A DNA stretch of 64,000 nt from Lysinibacillus fusiformis (GTDB lineage: Bacteria > Bacillota > Bacilli > Bacillales_A > Planococcaceae): positions 2,362,001-2,426,000 of the forward strand of contig NZ_CP070490.1 in NCBI RefSeq assembly GCF_016925635.1. The letters are read 5' to 3'. How positions within the stretch are numbered: the first letter of the stretch is position 1; every line of letters starts with the position of its first letter. Made by a program: the position numbers and the translations under genes. The notes beneath the pieces are model-generated. The model did not search any database, was not told the origin of the DNA, and worked only from the letters and a program-made list of their open reading frames with translations. Shown in pieces: positions 55,133 to 63,770 of this stretch.

Positions 55133-55336
55133 ATGAAACAAGGAATTCATCCAGACTACAAAGAAGCAACAGTAACTTGCTCTTGTGGGAACACTTTCAA
55201 AACTGGTTCAGTAAAAGAAAACATCGTTGTCGAGTTCTGCAACGAATGTCACCCATTCTACACTGGCCGTCAAAAATTCGCGTCTGCTGATGGTCGCGTG
55301 GATCGTTTCAACAAAAAATACGGTCTTAAAAACTAA
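55133..55336 (+). CDS. rpmE: 50S ribosomal protein L31 (zinc-binding form)
   Basis: The 67-residue protein begins [21 protein letters not shown] and has [15 protein letters not shown]. Cysteines 16, 18, 36 and 39 form the zinc site of the C+ type of L31, whereas the zinc-free paralogue (YtiA) lacks them. RBS GAGAGGAG precedes ATG 55133. In B. subtilis it directly follows rho; here 8 kb of iron-uptake genes separate the two. Confidence 0.97.
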   Translation: MKQGIHPDYKEATVTCSCGNTFKTGSVKENIVVEFCNECHPFYTGRQKFASADGRVDRFNKKYGLKN

Positions 55337-55345
55337 TGTTAGTTT

Positions 55346-55382
55346 AATACCTGCCAAGCATGCGCTTGGCAGGTATTTTTTT
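55346..55382 (+). terminator. Terminator after rpmE
   Basis: AATACCTGCCAAGC pairs perfectly with GCTTGGCAGGTATT around ATGC, followed by TTTTTTC. Confidence 0.95.
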
Positions 55383-55451
55383 CAGTAAATAATTACGTTG
55401 ATGCAAGTCTTTTCAAAATCCAGATTGACGCAAAGAAAGGGAGAAGACAAA

Positions 55452-56024
55452 GTGGCACAGCTATATTTTAAACATGGTGCAATGAATAGTGGGAAATCAA
55501 TAGAAATTCTAAAAGTTGCCCATAATTATGAAGAACAACAAAAGCCTGTAATGATATTTACTTCAGGTCTAGATACGCGTGATGAGGTGGGCTTTGTTTC
55601 CAGTCGGGTAGGTTTACGACAACAAGCCATTCCTGTTTATGAAGATACAAATATTTTTGAAATAGTGAAAAGTAATGCTGTCAAACCTTACTGTGTGCTT
55701 GTGGATGAAGTTCAATTTTTAAAAAAGGCACATGTTTTACAACTAGCTAACATTGTGGATAAATTGGACATCCCCGTAATGGGCTTTGGTTTAAAAAATG
55801 ATTTCCAAAATGAGCTATTTGAAGGTAGCCAGTACATGCTTACATATGCAGATAAAATTGAGGAAATGAAAACAATTTGCTGGTTCTGTCATAAAAAAGC
55901 AACAATGAATTTGCGAGTGGATGAAAGTGGAAAGCCAGTTTACACAGGTGATCAAATTCAAATCGGTGGCAATGATACGTATTATCCTGTTTGCCGAAAA
56001 TGTCACGCAAATCCACCACTATAA
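55452..56024 (+). CDS. tdk: Thymidine kinase (type II, resembling the E. coli group)
   Basis: A 190-residue enzyme that phosphorylates thymidine. [20 protein letters not shown] is the P-loop, [15 protein letters not shown] the Walker B/base region, and [10 protein letters not shown] plus CRKCHA the zinc-binding cysteines. The N-terminal AQLYF...AMN-GKS and [23 protein letters not shown] resemble E. coli Tdk more than the B. subtilis Tdk I recall, although the locus is the Bacillus one. The start is GTG 55452 behind AAAGGGAGAAG. Confidence 0.93.
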   Translation: MAQLYFKHGAMNSGKSIEILKVAHNYEEQQKPVMIFTSGLDTRDEVGFVSSRVGLRQQAIPVYEDTNIFEIVKSNAVKPYCVLVDEVQFLKKAHVLQLANIVDKLDIPVMGFGLKNDFQNELFEGSQYMLTYADKIEEMKTICWFCHKKATMNLRVDESGKPVYTGDQIQIGGNDTYYPVCRKCHANPPL

Positions 56025-56198
56025 AGCTAAATAGCATGTAACAGTGCTAAGAAAAAGTAGCATACATGTGAAATTTTCCTTATACTAAGTAGTGGAAATA
56101 AGAAATGAAAAAGCCATTACGCCTAAGCGTAATTATGATTAAAGCGGCTTCTCTGTAAAAAAAGGAGCATCTTAAAAAACTAAATAGAGGTGAAATCC

Positions 56199-57275
56199 AT
56201 GTTTGATCGATTACAGGCAGTGGAAGATCGTTATGAAAGGCTAACAGAGCTTTTGAGCGATCCGGATATTGTTAATGATAGTAAGAAATTACGCGAATAT
56301 TCCAAGGAACAATCAGATATCCAAGAGACAGTAGATACTTATCGAGAATATAAAAATGTTAAAGAGCAACTAGTAGACACACGTGAAATGTTAGATAGCG
56401 AAAAAGATCCTGATATGCATGAAATGGTAAAGGAAGAATTTAACCTATTAAAAGCACAGCAGGAAGAGTTAGAAGAACGTTTACGCATTTTATTAATTCC
56501 AAAAGATCCGAATGATAATAAGAACGTTATTATGGAAATCCGTGGCGCAGCTGGTGGTGACGAGGCCAATATTTTTGCAGGTGACTTGTTCCGTATGTAC
56601 TCCCGCTATGCAGAAACGCAAGGTTGGAAAATTGATATTATGGAAGCTACGCCAAACCCAATGGGCGGCTATAAAGAAGTAATCTTTATGATTAACGGAC
56701 AAGGAGCCTATTCAAAATTCAAATTTGAAAACGGCGCGCACCGTGTACAACGTGTTCCTGCTACAGAATCACAAGGCCGAATTCATACATCCACAGCAAC
56801 AGTTGCTTGCTTACCTGAAGTTGAGGAAGTAGATGTTGAAATCCATGAAAAAGATATCCGTGTAGATACATTTGCATCTTCTGGTGCGGGTGGTCAATCT
56901 GTAAATACAACGATGTCTGCTGTTCGTATGACCCATTTACCGACAGGTGTTGTGGTTTCGATGCAGGATGAACGTTCACAAATTAAAAACCGTGAAAAGG
57001 CAATGAAGATTCTACGTGCTCGTGTTGCAGATATGTATATGCAGGAAGCACAAAAAGAGATTGATGCTACACGTAAATCTGCTGTTGGCTCTGGCGATCG
57101 CTCTGAGCGAATTCGCACATACAATTATCCACAAAACCGTGTAACTGATCACCGTATCGGTTTAACGATTCAAAAGCTAGACCAAATCGTCGAAGGTAGA
57201 CTAGACGAGATTATCGATGCCCTTATTTTAGAAGAACAAGCATCGAAGTTAGAGCGCTTAAATGATGACTTATAA
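56199..57275 (+). CDS. prfA: Peptide chain release factor 1
   Basis: This 358-residue factor releases peptides at UAA and UAG. An N-terminal coiled-coil domain (about 1-100) precedes [22 protein letters not shown], the PxT-type anticodon-like VPATE and the catalytic GGQ in [13 protein letters not shown] 56199 follows AGAGGTG; the in-frame GTG at 56190 would overlap the RBS. Its 3' end overlaps prmC by 14 bases. The untranslated region upstream (about 56112-56150) folds ATTACGC/GCGTAAT, without an apparent terminator. Confidence 0.96.
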   Translation: MFDRLQAVEDRYERLTELLSDPDIVNDSKKLREYSKEQSDIQETVDTYREYKNVKEQLVDTREMLDSEKDPDMHEMVKEEFNLLKAQQEELEERLRILLIPKDPNDNKNVIMEIRGAAGGDEANIFAGDLFRMYSRYAETQGWKIDIMEATPNPMGGYKEVIFMINGQGAYSKFKFENGAHRVQRVPATESQGRIHTSTATVACLPEVEEVDVEIHEKDIRVDTFASSGAGGQSVNTTMSAVRMTHLPTGVVVSMQDERSQIKNREKAMKILRARVADMYMQEAQKEIDATRKSAVGSGDRSERIRTYNYPQNRVTDHRIGLTIQKLDQIVEGRLDEIIDALILEEQASKLERLNDDL

Positions 57276-58122
57276 AAATGTAATGGAGGCCCTTGAGTGG
57301 GCTTCTTCTTTTTTAGTGGATAATGGTCGTGAACAAACAGCAGCGCGTATTGTCATGCAACATGTGCTTGGTACTAGTTATGCAGAGGTTATGTTGCATT
57401 TGCAGGATGAATTAACAGTAGTACAGCAAATGAGATTTAATGAGCTCGTAGAGGAACATGCCAGTGGACGCCCTGTACAATATTGTGTTGGGCGTGAGGA
57501 ATTTTATGGACGTTCTTTTCTAGTGGATGAATCTGTCTTAATACCGCGACCTGAAACAGAGGAATTGGTACTTGGAACAATTAATCGACTACCTAAACTA
57601 TTTACAAAGCAAGCATTGAAGTTGGCTGATATTGGTACAGGCAGTGGAGCCATAGCTATTTCAATGAAGCTAGAATGTCCCGCATTAACAGTCATAGCAA
57701 CTGATTTATCGAAAGAGGCACTAGCAACCGCACAAAAAAATGCACAGCACTTAGAGGCGGATATTGATTTTAGATTGGGAGATTTAGCCGCTCCACTTGC
57801 AGGAGAGAAATTTGATATTGTTTTATCGAACCCACCATATATCGCTTTTGATGAGGCACAAGAAATGTCCAGTGTTGTTCTAGAGCATGAGCCGCATAGT
57901 GCCCTCTTTGCAGAGGAAGACGGTCTTATTTTATATAGAAAATTAGCTGAACAATTACCAGCGTATATGAATAGGCCAGCATTGATTGGATTAGAAATCG
58001 GTTATACACAGGGGGAGAAAGTAGCCAAACTCTTTCAAGATAGTTTTCCACAGGCAACAGTTTCAGTAGAAAAAGATATTAATGGTAAACCTCGAATGAT
58101 TTTTTGTGAGATTCATGTATAA
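57262..58122 (+). CDS. prmC: Release factor glutamine methyltransferase
   Basis: The 286-residue SAM-dependent enzyme methylates the GGQ glutamine of release factors. [35 protein letters not shown] (SAM site) and LSNPPYIAF (the NPPY catalytic motif) identify it. The start overlaps prfA by 14 bases, so its substrate is made just before it by coupled translation. Two ATG codons (57262, 57265) are possible starts with no strong RBS. Confidence 0.94.
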   Translation: MMTYKNVMEALEWASSFLVDNGREQTAARIVMQHVLGTSYAEVMLHLQDELTVVQQMRFNELVEEHASGRPVQYCVGREEFYGRSFLVDESVLIPRPETEELVLGTINRLPKLFTKQALKLADIGTGSGAIAISMKLECPALTVIATDLSKEALATAQKNAQHLEADIDFRLGDLAAPLAGEKFDIVLSNPPYIAFDEAQEMSSVVLEHEPHSALFAEEDGLILYRKLAEQLPAYMNRPALIGLEIGYTQGEKVAKLFQDSFPQATVSVEKDINGKPRMIFCEIHV

Positions 58123-58133
58123 AGTTTCTTAAT

Positions 58134-58160
58134 CTTGCCAACAATGTTGAGCAAGGAGGG
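58134..58160 (+). promoter_or_regulatory. Hairpin touching the spoIIR ribosome-binding site
   Basis: CTTGC-C-AACA pairs with TTG-A-GCAAG (58134-58155). The RBS AAGGAGGG (58153-58160) begins in the second arm. It could limit spoIIR translation. Confidence 0.45.
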
Positions 58161-58166
58161 ATTTTT

Positions 58167-58757
58167 ATGTTAAACGAATACAAGATTATTAGATTACCTA
58201 AACAAAATATCTTGCTAGCTTTTGCTAGACTATTATTAATTGCGATTGCTTTACAGTTATGTGTTTTATATATTCCATCATTAGTAGGTTTTGCGAAGGA
58301 ATCTTCCGATGAGGAGCAAGAAAAAGATTTTCGTATACGTGTTATTGCAAACAGTAATACTGCACAAGATCAGCTAGAGAAACAGCAGCTTGTCCAAGAT
58401 TTAAAGCCTTACTTTCTGCAAGTGACTACCGCTGGATTTGTAGGGAATGAGCAAATTCTTTCGTTAAAACAACAAATTGAAGCTGAACTGAGCGAAAATT
58501 ATCCACAATTAGATACACAGGTTGTTGTTGGGGATAACTTATTCCCACCGAAAAGACAAGGTGCTGTACTTTATCCACAAAATGTATATCAATCCATTGT
58601 TGTGAAGATTGGTGATGCGCGTGGGGATAACTGGTGGTGCAGTATCTTCCCATCTATTTGTGAGCCGGATAAAGAAGAGGTAAAAGAAGAAGTAGAGGAA
58701 GAAAAAGAGCAAGTAACATTCTTTATATGGGAATGGATTAAAGGGATTTTTGGATGA
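58167..58757 (+). CDS. spoIIR: Stage II sporulation protein R
   Basis: A 196-residue secreted signal made in the forespore that triggers SpoIIGA to process pro-sigma-E in the mother cell. After an N-terminal membrane/signal segment (about 17-43) it has FRIRVIANSNTAQDQLEKQ and NWWCSIFPSIC, the family signatures. The C-terminal region has an unusual acidic run (KEEVKEEVEEEKEQV) and a hydrophobic end. RBS AAGGAGGG precedes ATG 58167. The prfA-prmC-spoIIR-ywlC order is conserved in Bacillus. Confidence 0.92.
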   Translation: MLNEYKIIRLPKQNILLAFARLLLIAIALQLCVLYIPSLVGFAKESSDEEQEKDFRIRVIANSNTAQDQLEKQQLVQDLKPYFLQVTTAGFVGNEQILSLKQQIEAELSENYPQLDTQVVVGDNLFPPKRQGAVLYPQNVYQSIVVKIGDARGDNWWCSIFPSICEPDKEEVKEEVEEEKEQVTFFIWEWIKGIFG

Positions 58758-58779
58758 ATTGTGCACAAATTCAGACAAC

Positions 58780-58821
58780 TTATACACATTTTTTAATAAG
58801 TTATAAACAATATGTGGATAA
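58780..58821. promoter_or_regulatory. DnaA-box cluster between spoIIR and ywlC
   Basis: TTATACACA (58780-58788, one mismatch), TTATAAACA (58801-58809, two mismatches) and TTATCCACA on the minus strand (58813-58821, perfect) lie within 42 bases. The region before ywlC is, from memory, one of the DnaA-box clusters reported in B. subtilis. Confidence 0.75.
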
Positions 58822-58858
58822 TTCAGTAAAAACGAATAATTGAAGGTAGGTATTAATC

Positions 58859-59893
58859 ATGGAAACCGTTTGTAAGGTTGTGGACAGTAATGTGAATAGT
58901 CAGATTAATTATACACAAGCTGTGGATATCTTAAATGCAGGAGAGGTAGTCGCATTTCCGACAGAAACGGTTTATGGCTTAGGAGCAATTGCCACAAATG
59001 ATCTGGCAGTTAAAAAGATATTTGAAGCGAAAGGTCGACCTTCAGATAATCCTTTAATTGTCCACGTAGGTACAAAAGAGGAAGTAGCAATCTATATCGA
59101 TGATATTTCTGACATAGCGAAACAATGCATGGATTTATTTTGGCCAGGACCATTAACACTTGTGATGCCAGCGAAGCCAAATGTATTAGCTAAAAGTGTC
59201 ACAGCTGGGCTATCAACAGTGGGCATTCGGATGCCTGACCACCCAGTAGCACTTGCCTTACTGCAACAGCTCCAAAAACCGCTAGCTGCACCGAGCGCTA
59301 ATCGTAGTGGAAAGCCAAGTCCTACAGAAGCAGTTCATGTATTAGATGATTTAGGAGGGTACATACCTTATATTTTAGATGGAGGTTCTACCGGAATTGG
59401 GCTTGAATCCACTGTGTTAGATGTGACACATGAACCTCCAGTAATTTTACGTCCAGGCGGCATTACAAAGGAAATGCTTGAAGCTAAGATTGGCCCTGTT
59501 ATTCAACCAACTAAAATAGAACAGAAGCTAGAAACAACGCCTAAAGCACCAGGAATGAAGTATACACATTATGCACCAAATGCTCCAGTATATTTAATAG
59601 ATTGTAATGTTGAGAAAGTCAGTGAAGCAGTTCAGCAATTACAGAGTGATGGACATAGCGTAGCGCTACTTGCACCTGTGAATTTTGAGAAGATCAAGGC
59701 TGATTTTTACTTTTCGATTGGTGAAGCTGGAAGTAAAGAAGAAATGGGTGCGGCCTTATACAATGCACTAAGAGCATGTGATAAAACTACCGCTACCGTT
59801 ATATTAGCAACAACTACTTCAATAGAAGGAGTTGGAGCAGCTATTATGAATAGACTTGAAAAAGCCTCTGGAGGTAAATGGTATTCATTGTAA
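58859..59893 (+). CDS. ywlC: L-threonylcarbamoyladenylate synthase (Sua5/YwlC)
   Basis: The 344-residue enzyme makes threonylcarbamoyl-AMP from threonine, bicarbonate and ATP for the t6A37 tRNA modification. The YrdC domain (about 15-210) shows VVAFPTETVYGLGA, IFEAKGRPSDNPLIVHV, FWPGPLTLV and APSANRSGKPSPT. A linker (GMKYTHYAPNAPVYLI) leads to the C-terminal Sua5 domain, so this is the long form. ATG 58859 is in a short gap carrying DnaA boxes. Orthologous with B. subtilis ywlC by position. Confidence 0.95.
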   Translation: METVCKVVDSNVNSQINYTQAVDILNAGEVVAFPTETVYGLGAIATNDLAVKKIFEAKGRPSDNPLIVHVGTKEEVAIYIDDISDIAKQCMDLFWPGPLTLVMPAKPNVLAKSVTAGLSTVGIRMPDHPVALALLQQLQKPLAAPSANRSGKPSPTEAVHVLDDLGGYIPYILDGGSTGIGLESTVLDVTHEPPVILRPGGITKEMLEAKIGPVIQPTKIEQKLETTPKAPGMKYTHYAPNAPVYLIDCNVEKVSEAVQQLQSDGHSVALLAPVNFEKIKADFYFSIGEAGSKEEMGAALYNALRACDKTTATVILATTTSIEGVGAAIMNRLEKASGGKWYSL

Positions 59894-59912
59894 AGAATAA
59901 TAGAGTCATTAT

Positions 59913-59955
59913 AGACAAAAGACATTGAACAACCTGATGTTTTTTGTCTTTTTTT
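59913..59955 (+). terminator. Terminator after ywlC
   Basis: AGACAAAAGACAT pairs with ATGTTTTTTGTCT (one mismatch), followed by TTTTTTGTC. Confidence 0.87.
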
Positions 59956-60062
59956 GTCTAATTATTATACGTTAAAAATGAAAAACAATAGTGAACAACT
60001 ATGATAATAATGTATTTTCGAGCATAAAATGATAAAATATTAGGGAGCGAAGGAGTGCGTTC

Positions 60063-60560
60063 TTGCAGGGAATTCTTGCAGGTATATTAACGTCTGTTGA
60101 TGTGATTGGTCTATATGTTTTGCTGCCCAATGTTAGATATCGATTATTTTTATCATTATGGACGGCTGCATTGCATATGCTTTTCCCTTTACTAGGATTT
60201 GAATTAGGAAGCTATTTAGTTCAATTTCTATTAGAATGGGGACAATGGATTTCAAGTATTTTATTATTTTGTATCGGTATACATTTACTATTATTTTCTC
60301 ATAGAGATGAAAAAGTAACAATTTCACCTGTACTTTTAGCAGTGACTGCAAGCCTAGATACCTTTTCAGTTAGTGTTTCTTTTGGTATGCTTAACTTAGA
60401 AAAAACAATCTTTATTATGAGTGCAGGCTTAAGTGCATTAATTTGTGCATATGGGTCATTAGTCATTGCACGTAGAAGCCAAGTCTTTTTTGGCAATAAA
60501 ATTCAAGTAGTTGCTGGCATTATATTTATTATCATGAGTATTCTAGCTATTCAACAATAG
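60063..60560 (+). CDS. MntP-like membrane protein (putative manganese efflux)
   Basis: A 165-residue protein with six membrane helices in two halves. The repeat motif appears as LTSVDVIGLY in the first half and ASLDTFSVSVSFGM in the second, recalling the Asp-containing repeats of MntP. The second matches the MntP DAFSVS motif closely, the first only weakly. B. subtilis MntP (ywlD) lies in the same place. Manganese export is inferred from this. The start is TTG 60063 behind GAAGGAG; no better codon is near. Somewhat shorter than typical MntP (about 185). Confidence 0.7.
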   Translation: MQGILAGILTSVDVIGLYVLLPNVRYRLFLSLWTAALHMLFPLLGFELGSYLVQFLLEWGQWISSILLFCIGIHLLLFSHRDEKVTISPVLLAVTASLDTFSVSVSFGMLNLEKTIFIMSAGLSALICAYGSLVIARRSQVFFGNKIQVVAGIIFIIMSILAIQQ

Positions 60561-60582
60561 ATTAAACTGGAGAGTGATAAGT

Positions 60583-61023
60583 GTGAAAATATTATTTGTT
60601 TGTACAGGCAATACTTGTCGCAGTCCGATGGCAGAAGCTATTTTAAAACATAAACAAATAAACAATGTAGACGTGCGCTCAGCAGGTATTTATGCGATGC
60701 CTAATGCACAAATGTCAGCACATGCACAACAAGTGCTAAATGAAGCCCAAATGTCTCATCAGCATTTGGCAACGCAATTGTCAAAAGCTGAAATGGACTG
60801 GGCAGACTTAATTTTAACGATGACGACTGCTCACAAAGATACCGTCATTTCTAATTATCCAGAAGCTGAACATAAAGTATTTACATTGAAAGAGTATACA
60901 AATGAGGGCAGTCTGGAAAATGTAGGGGATCCTTACGGTGGTAATAGAGTAATTTACGAAGCAACATTTGCAGAATTAAAGGAACTGGTTGATCAATTAA
61001 TACAAAAACTAGAAAAGAATTGA
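60583..61023 (+). CDS. ywlE: Protein-arginine phosphatase YwlE
   Basis: This 146-residue enzyme has the low-molecular-weight phosphatase loop CTGNTCRSP (Cys7, Thr11, Arg13) and the general-acid Asp in NVGDPYGG. Thr11, rather than the Ile of tyrosine phosphatases, is the known determinant of phosphoarginine specificity in YwlE, which reverses McsB arginine phosphorylation in protein quality control. GTG 60583 is preferred over GTG 60574 because CTGGAGAG is then correctly spaced and the N-terminus matches the family. Confidence 0.93.
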   Translation: MKILFVCTGNTCRSPMAEAILKHKQINNVDVRSAGIYAMPNAQMSAHAQQVLNEAQMSHQHLATQLSKAEMDWADLILTMTTAHKDTVISNYPEAEHKVFTLKEYTNEGSLENVGDPYGGNRVIYEATFAELKELVDQLIQKLEKN

Positions 61024-61031
61024 GGGGTCCT

Positions 61032-62315
61032 ATGAAAAAACAATTTGGTTTACGACTAAAGTTGGTATTATTTGTTAGTGTTCTTGCGCTAATCACCTAC
61101 AGTGTCAGTTTTATATTCATTGAGTTTTTACAACCTACCTTCTTCCCTGACACTAACAGGAAAGTTTTTGAAGTGATTACTTACGCGTTAGGCATAACAT
61201 GGTCAGGTATACTAGCTGCCTTTTTAAGTGTAATTCTCATCAAGCCATTACAGCAGCTTGAGCATTCAGCAACACTTGTGGCAGAAGGAAAAATAGGGCA
61301 GGATGTCCAAATGCCTAATACAAATGATGAGATTCGATCAGTTGCAGAGGCATTCCAACAAATGGTGTTAAACTTGCGCCAAATGGTGGAAAGTATTGAT
61401 CATAACTTCCAACAAACAAATCAATCAATTATTCAGCTATCCGATGAGGCAGGCGTGGCAACAAAAAAGGCAGAGGGTATTGCGTCTACAGTAAAGCATA
61501 TTTCTACTGGAGCAGAAGCATCAGCAACAGCTGTACAAGATACTGCTGAAGCAATTGAAGATGTAAGAACGCTTGCAACAGAAGTAAATAGTAGAGCAGA
61601 GGCATCAGCATCACAAACGAAAGAGATTCTACATAATTTATCGACGACAACAAAAGCCATTGAAACATTAGTGAATAGTATTCAACAAATTGCGACAGGC
61701 AATAGTGAAGCATTAAAGAGCATTCATGCGCTAGAAGAAAATGCGGGACAGGTAGAACGTATAATTAGCTTAGTTGGTGACATTGCGGCACAAACCAATC
61801 TATTGGCACTAAACGCCTCTATAGAAGCTGCACGTGCAGGGGAGCATGGAAAGGGCTTTGCGGTAGTAGCTGAGGAAGTTCGTGGTTTGGCTGATGAAAG
61901 TGCGAAAGCTGTGCAAGGGATTACAGCTTTAATTCAATCCATGCAGCAAAATGTAGAAGTAGTTGTGAAACAAATGAACGAACAAGTGGCCTTTGCTACA
62001 AAGGAAGCCGATCGAGTTTCTGAAACAACGACAGCAGTAGAAAATATGGCTTCTAATGTACATGAAATGGCAGCATCAATTGTTGAGATTTCTTCTTTAA
62101 TCGAACAGCAAATGCATAATATTGAAACGACAGCGCGACAATCACAGGAAGTTGCTGCCATTGCGGAACAAACGTCAGCAGGTGCACAGGAAGTTCGTAG
62201 TGCCGCTGAAGAGCAAGCCTACGCAATTGAACAGGTAGAGCATCTAGCTCAAAGTTTGAAAAAGCAATCGGAAGCACTGCATAAAATGATTCAACAATTT
62301 GATAGACAAGCATAG
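61032..62315 (+). CDS. Methyl-accepting chemotaxis protein with minimal ectodomain
   Basis: The 427-residue chemoreceptor has TM1 (about 9-28), an outside loop of only about 20 residues, TM2 (about 48-68), a HAMP domain (70-125) and a long cytoplasmic coiled coil. Its signalling tip is [20 protein letters not shown] followed by [20 protein letters not shown]. With so small an ectodomain it has no visible ligand pocket and may sense membrane state or cytoplasmic cues. It sits between ywlE and rpiB, which are adjacent in B. subtilis, so it is an insertion. ATG 61032 follows GAGGGG. Confidence 0.9.
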   Translation: MKKQFGLRLKLVLFVSVLALITYSVSFIFIEFLQPTFFPDTNRKVFEVITYALGITWSGILAAFLSVILIKPLQQLEHSATLVAEGKIGQDVQMPNTNDEIRSVAEAFQQMVLNLRQMVESIDHNFQQTNQSIIQLSDEAGVATKKAEGIASTVKHISTGAEASATAVQDTAEAIEDVRTLATEVNSRAEASASQTKEILHNLSTTTKAIETLVNSIQQIATGNSEALKSIHALEENAGQVERIISLVGDIAAQTNLLALNASIEAARAGEHGKGFAVVAEEVRGLADESAKAVQGITALIQSMQQNVEVVVKQMNEQVAFATKEADRVSETTTAVENMASNVHEMAASIVEISSLIEQQMHNIETTARQSQEVAAIAEQTSAGAQEVRSAAEEQAYAIEQVEHLAQSLKKQSEALHKMIQQFDRQA

Positions 62316-62321
62316 TGCTAT

Positions 62322-62373
62322 AGGCTATACGTAAATGCGATGAAAAATCGGATTTATGTATAGCCTTTTTTAT
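62322..62373 (+). terminator. Terminator after the chemoreceptor gene
   Basis: AGGCTATAC-G-TAAAT-GCGAT pairs with ATCG-G-ATTTA-T-GTATAGCCT, followed by six T residues. The 328-base gap 62316-62643 also holds a DnaA box and otherwise no gene. Confidence 0.9.
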
Positions 62374-62470
62374 TAAAGGGCAATTTATGTCCACTGTAAG
62401 TAAAAAGCTAAAAAAACTTCAGAAGATGGAATATTACAACAAAAGACCATTATCCGAACTTATTAACATG

Positions 62471-62488
62471 ATATTCACATTATCCACA
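62471..62488 (+). promoter_or_regulatory. DnaA box upstream of rpiB
   Basis: TTATCCACA (62480-62488) is a perfect DnaA box, directly preceded by the weaker ATATTCACA. Confidence 0.55.
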
Positions 62489-62643
62489 AAAATATAGGTT
62501 TAAAAGTGAATGTTTTTGTGTTAATATACAATTAATGTTCGTCTTTCGGGAGAAATCAGCGTAAAAATACAAGAAAAATCATGTTATTCTTCAGAAAGAA
62601 GTGGTACACTAAGGTTGACTATAATTCGAAAAGAGGGAACCCA

Positions 62644-63081
62644 GTGAGAATAGCAATTTCTTCTGATCACGGAGGCAATAACTTACGTCGTGAGATTATG
62701 CAGCTATTAGATGAACTTCACATTAGCTACGAAGATTTTGGTCCACAATCTGCGGATTCAGTAGACTATCCAGACTATGCAAAACCTGTATCTGAGGGTG
62801 TTGCTAACGGAGAATTTGATAAAGGTATTTTAATTTGTGGCACAGGCATTGGTATGTCCATTGCCGCTAACAAGGTTAAGGGCATTCGTTGTGCGTTAGT
62901 ACATGATGTATTTAGTGCCAAGGCAACGCGTTGCCATAACGACTCAAATATTTTAGCGATGGGTGAACGTGTTATTGGTCCAGGCCTTGCACGTGAAATC
63001 GTACAAACATGGCTAGAAACAGATTTTGAAGGCGGCCGTCATACACGCCGCATTGAAAAAATTACTGAACTAGAGCAATAG
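62644..63081 (+). CDS. rpiB: Ribose-5-phosphate isomerase B
   Basis: A 145-residue isomerase of ribose-5-phosphate and ribulose-5-phosphate. RIAISSDHGGNNLRREI, VDYPDYAKPVSEGV, GILICGTGIGMSIAANKV (active-site Cys) and ALVHDVFSAKATRCHNDSN are conserved. The start is GTG 62644 behind AGAGGGAA; the longer in-frame ORF from 62581 lacks family similarity. Locus as B. subtilis ywlF. It fits the local central-carbon genes. Confidence 0.93.
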   Translation: MRIAISSDHGGNNLRREIMQLLDELHISYEDFGPQSADSVDYPDYAKPVSEGVANGEFDKGILICGTGIGMSIAANKVKGIRCALVHDVFSAKATRCHNDSNILAMGERVIGPGLAREIVQTWLETDFEGGRHTRRIEKITELEQ

Positions 63082-63167
63082 TGATTTTGTTATTCCATAT
63101 ATGGCATTCGTAGAGGATGTCATATATGGCATGATTTTAATGGATATAGATGAAGGAGCTGAGCTTA

Positions 63168-63710
63168 ATGGTTGTAAAACAAATACGAACACATTTGACT
63201 CAGTTACTCAGTGAATTTGAAGAGCAGGTAACGTTACGACCCCATACAATTTTTGTAGTAGGGTGCTCTACATCTGAAGTGATTGGTCAGAAAATTGGCA
63301 CAGCGGGCGCATTGGAAATAGCAGAAGCCATTTTTGAGCCGTTACAAGAATTTGCAACAAAGCATCAATTGCATTTAGCATTCCAAGGTTGTGAGCATAT
63401 AAATCGTGCCATTACTATGGAAGCATCGACAGCTGAAAAATTTGGCTATGATCCAGTTGCGGTAGTCCCAGTACGTACGGCAGGCGGCTCGATGTCAGCA
63501 TATGCTTATACGCAATTTGATAACCCAGTGATTGTTGAAACAATACAGGCACATGCAGGTATTGATATTGGACAAACATTAATCGGTATGCATTTGAAAG
63601 CAGTAGCTGTTCCAGTTCGAACATCGGTAAAAATGGTAGGAGAAGCAGTTGTAACGATTGCAACAACACGTCCAAAGCTAATTGGCGGAGAACGTGCAGT
63701 ATATAAATAA
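63168..63710 (+). CDS. ywlG: UPF0340/DUF436 family protein YwlG
   Basis: The 180-residue protein matches YwlG: TIFVVGCSTSEVIGQKIGTA, FQGCEHINRAITMEA, DPVAVVPVRTAGGSMSAYAY and the C-terminal TRPKLIGGERAVY. The structural family suggests an NDP-binding or transferase-like fold, but no activity is established. ATG 63168 follows GAAGGAG. It lies between rpiB and glyA as in B. subtilis. CATATATGGCAT occurs twice in the short upstream gap. Confidence 0.9.
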   Translation: MVVKQIRTHLTQLLSEFEEQVTLRPHTIFVVGCSTSEVIGQKIGTAGALEIAEAIFEPLQEFATKHQLHLAFQGCEHINRAITMEASTAEKFGYDPVAVVPVRTAGGSMSAYAYTQFDNPVIVETIQAHAGIDIGQTLIGMHLKAVAVPVRTSVKMVGEAVVTIATTRPKLIGGERAVYK

Positions 63711-63770
63711 TTACTACTATTTATTAGTGGTATAGATAAATAATGATACTTTAGGAGGCTTTTTCAAACA

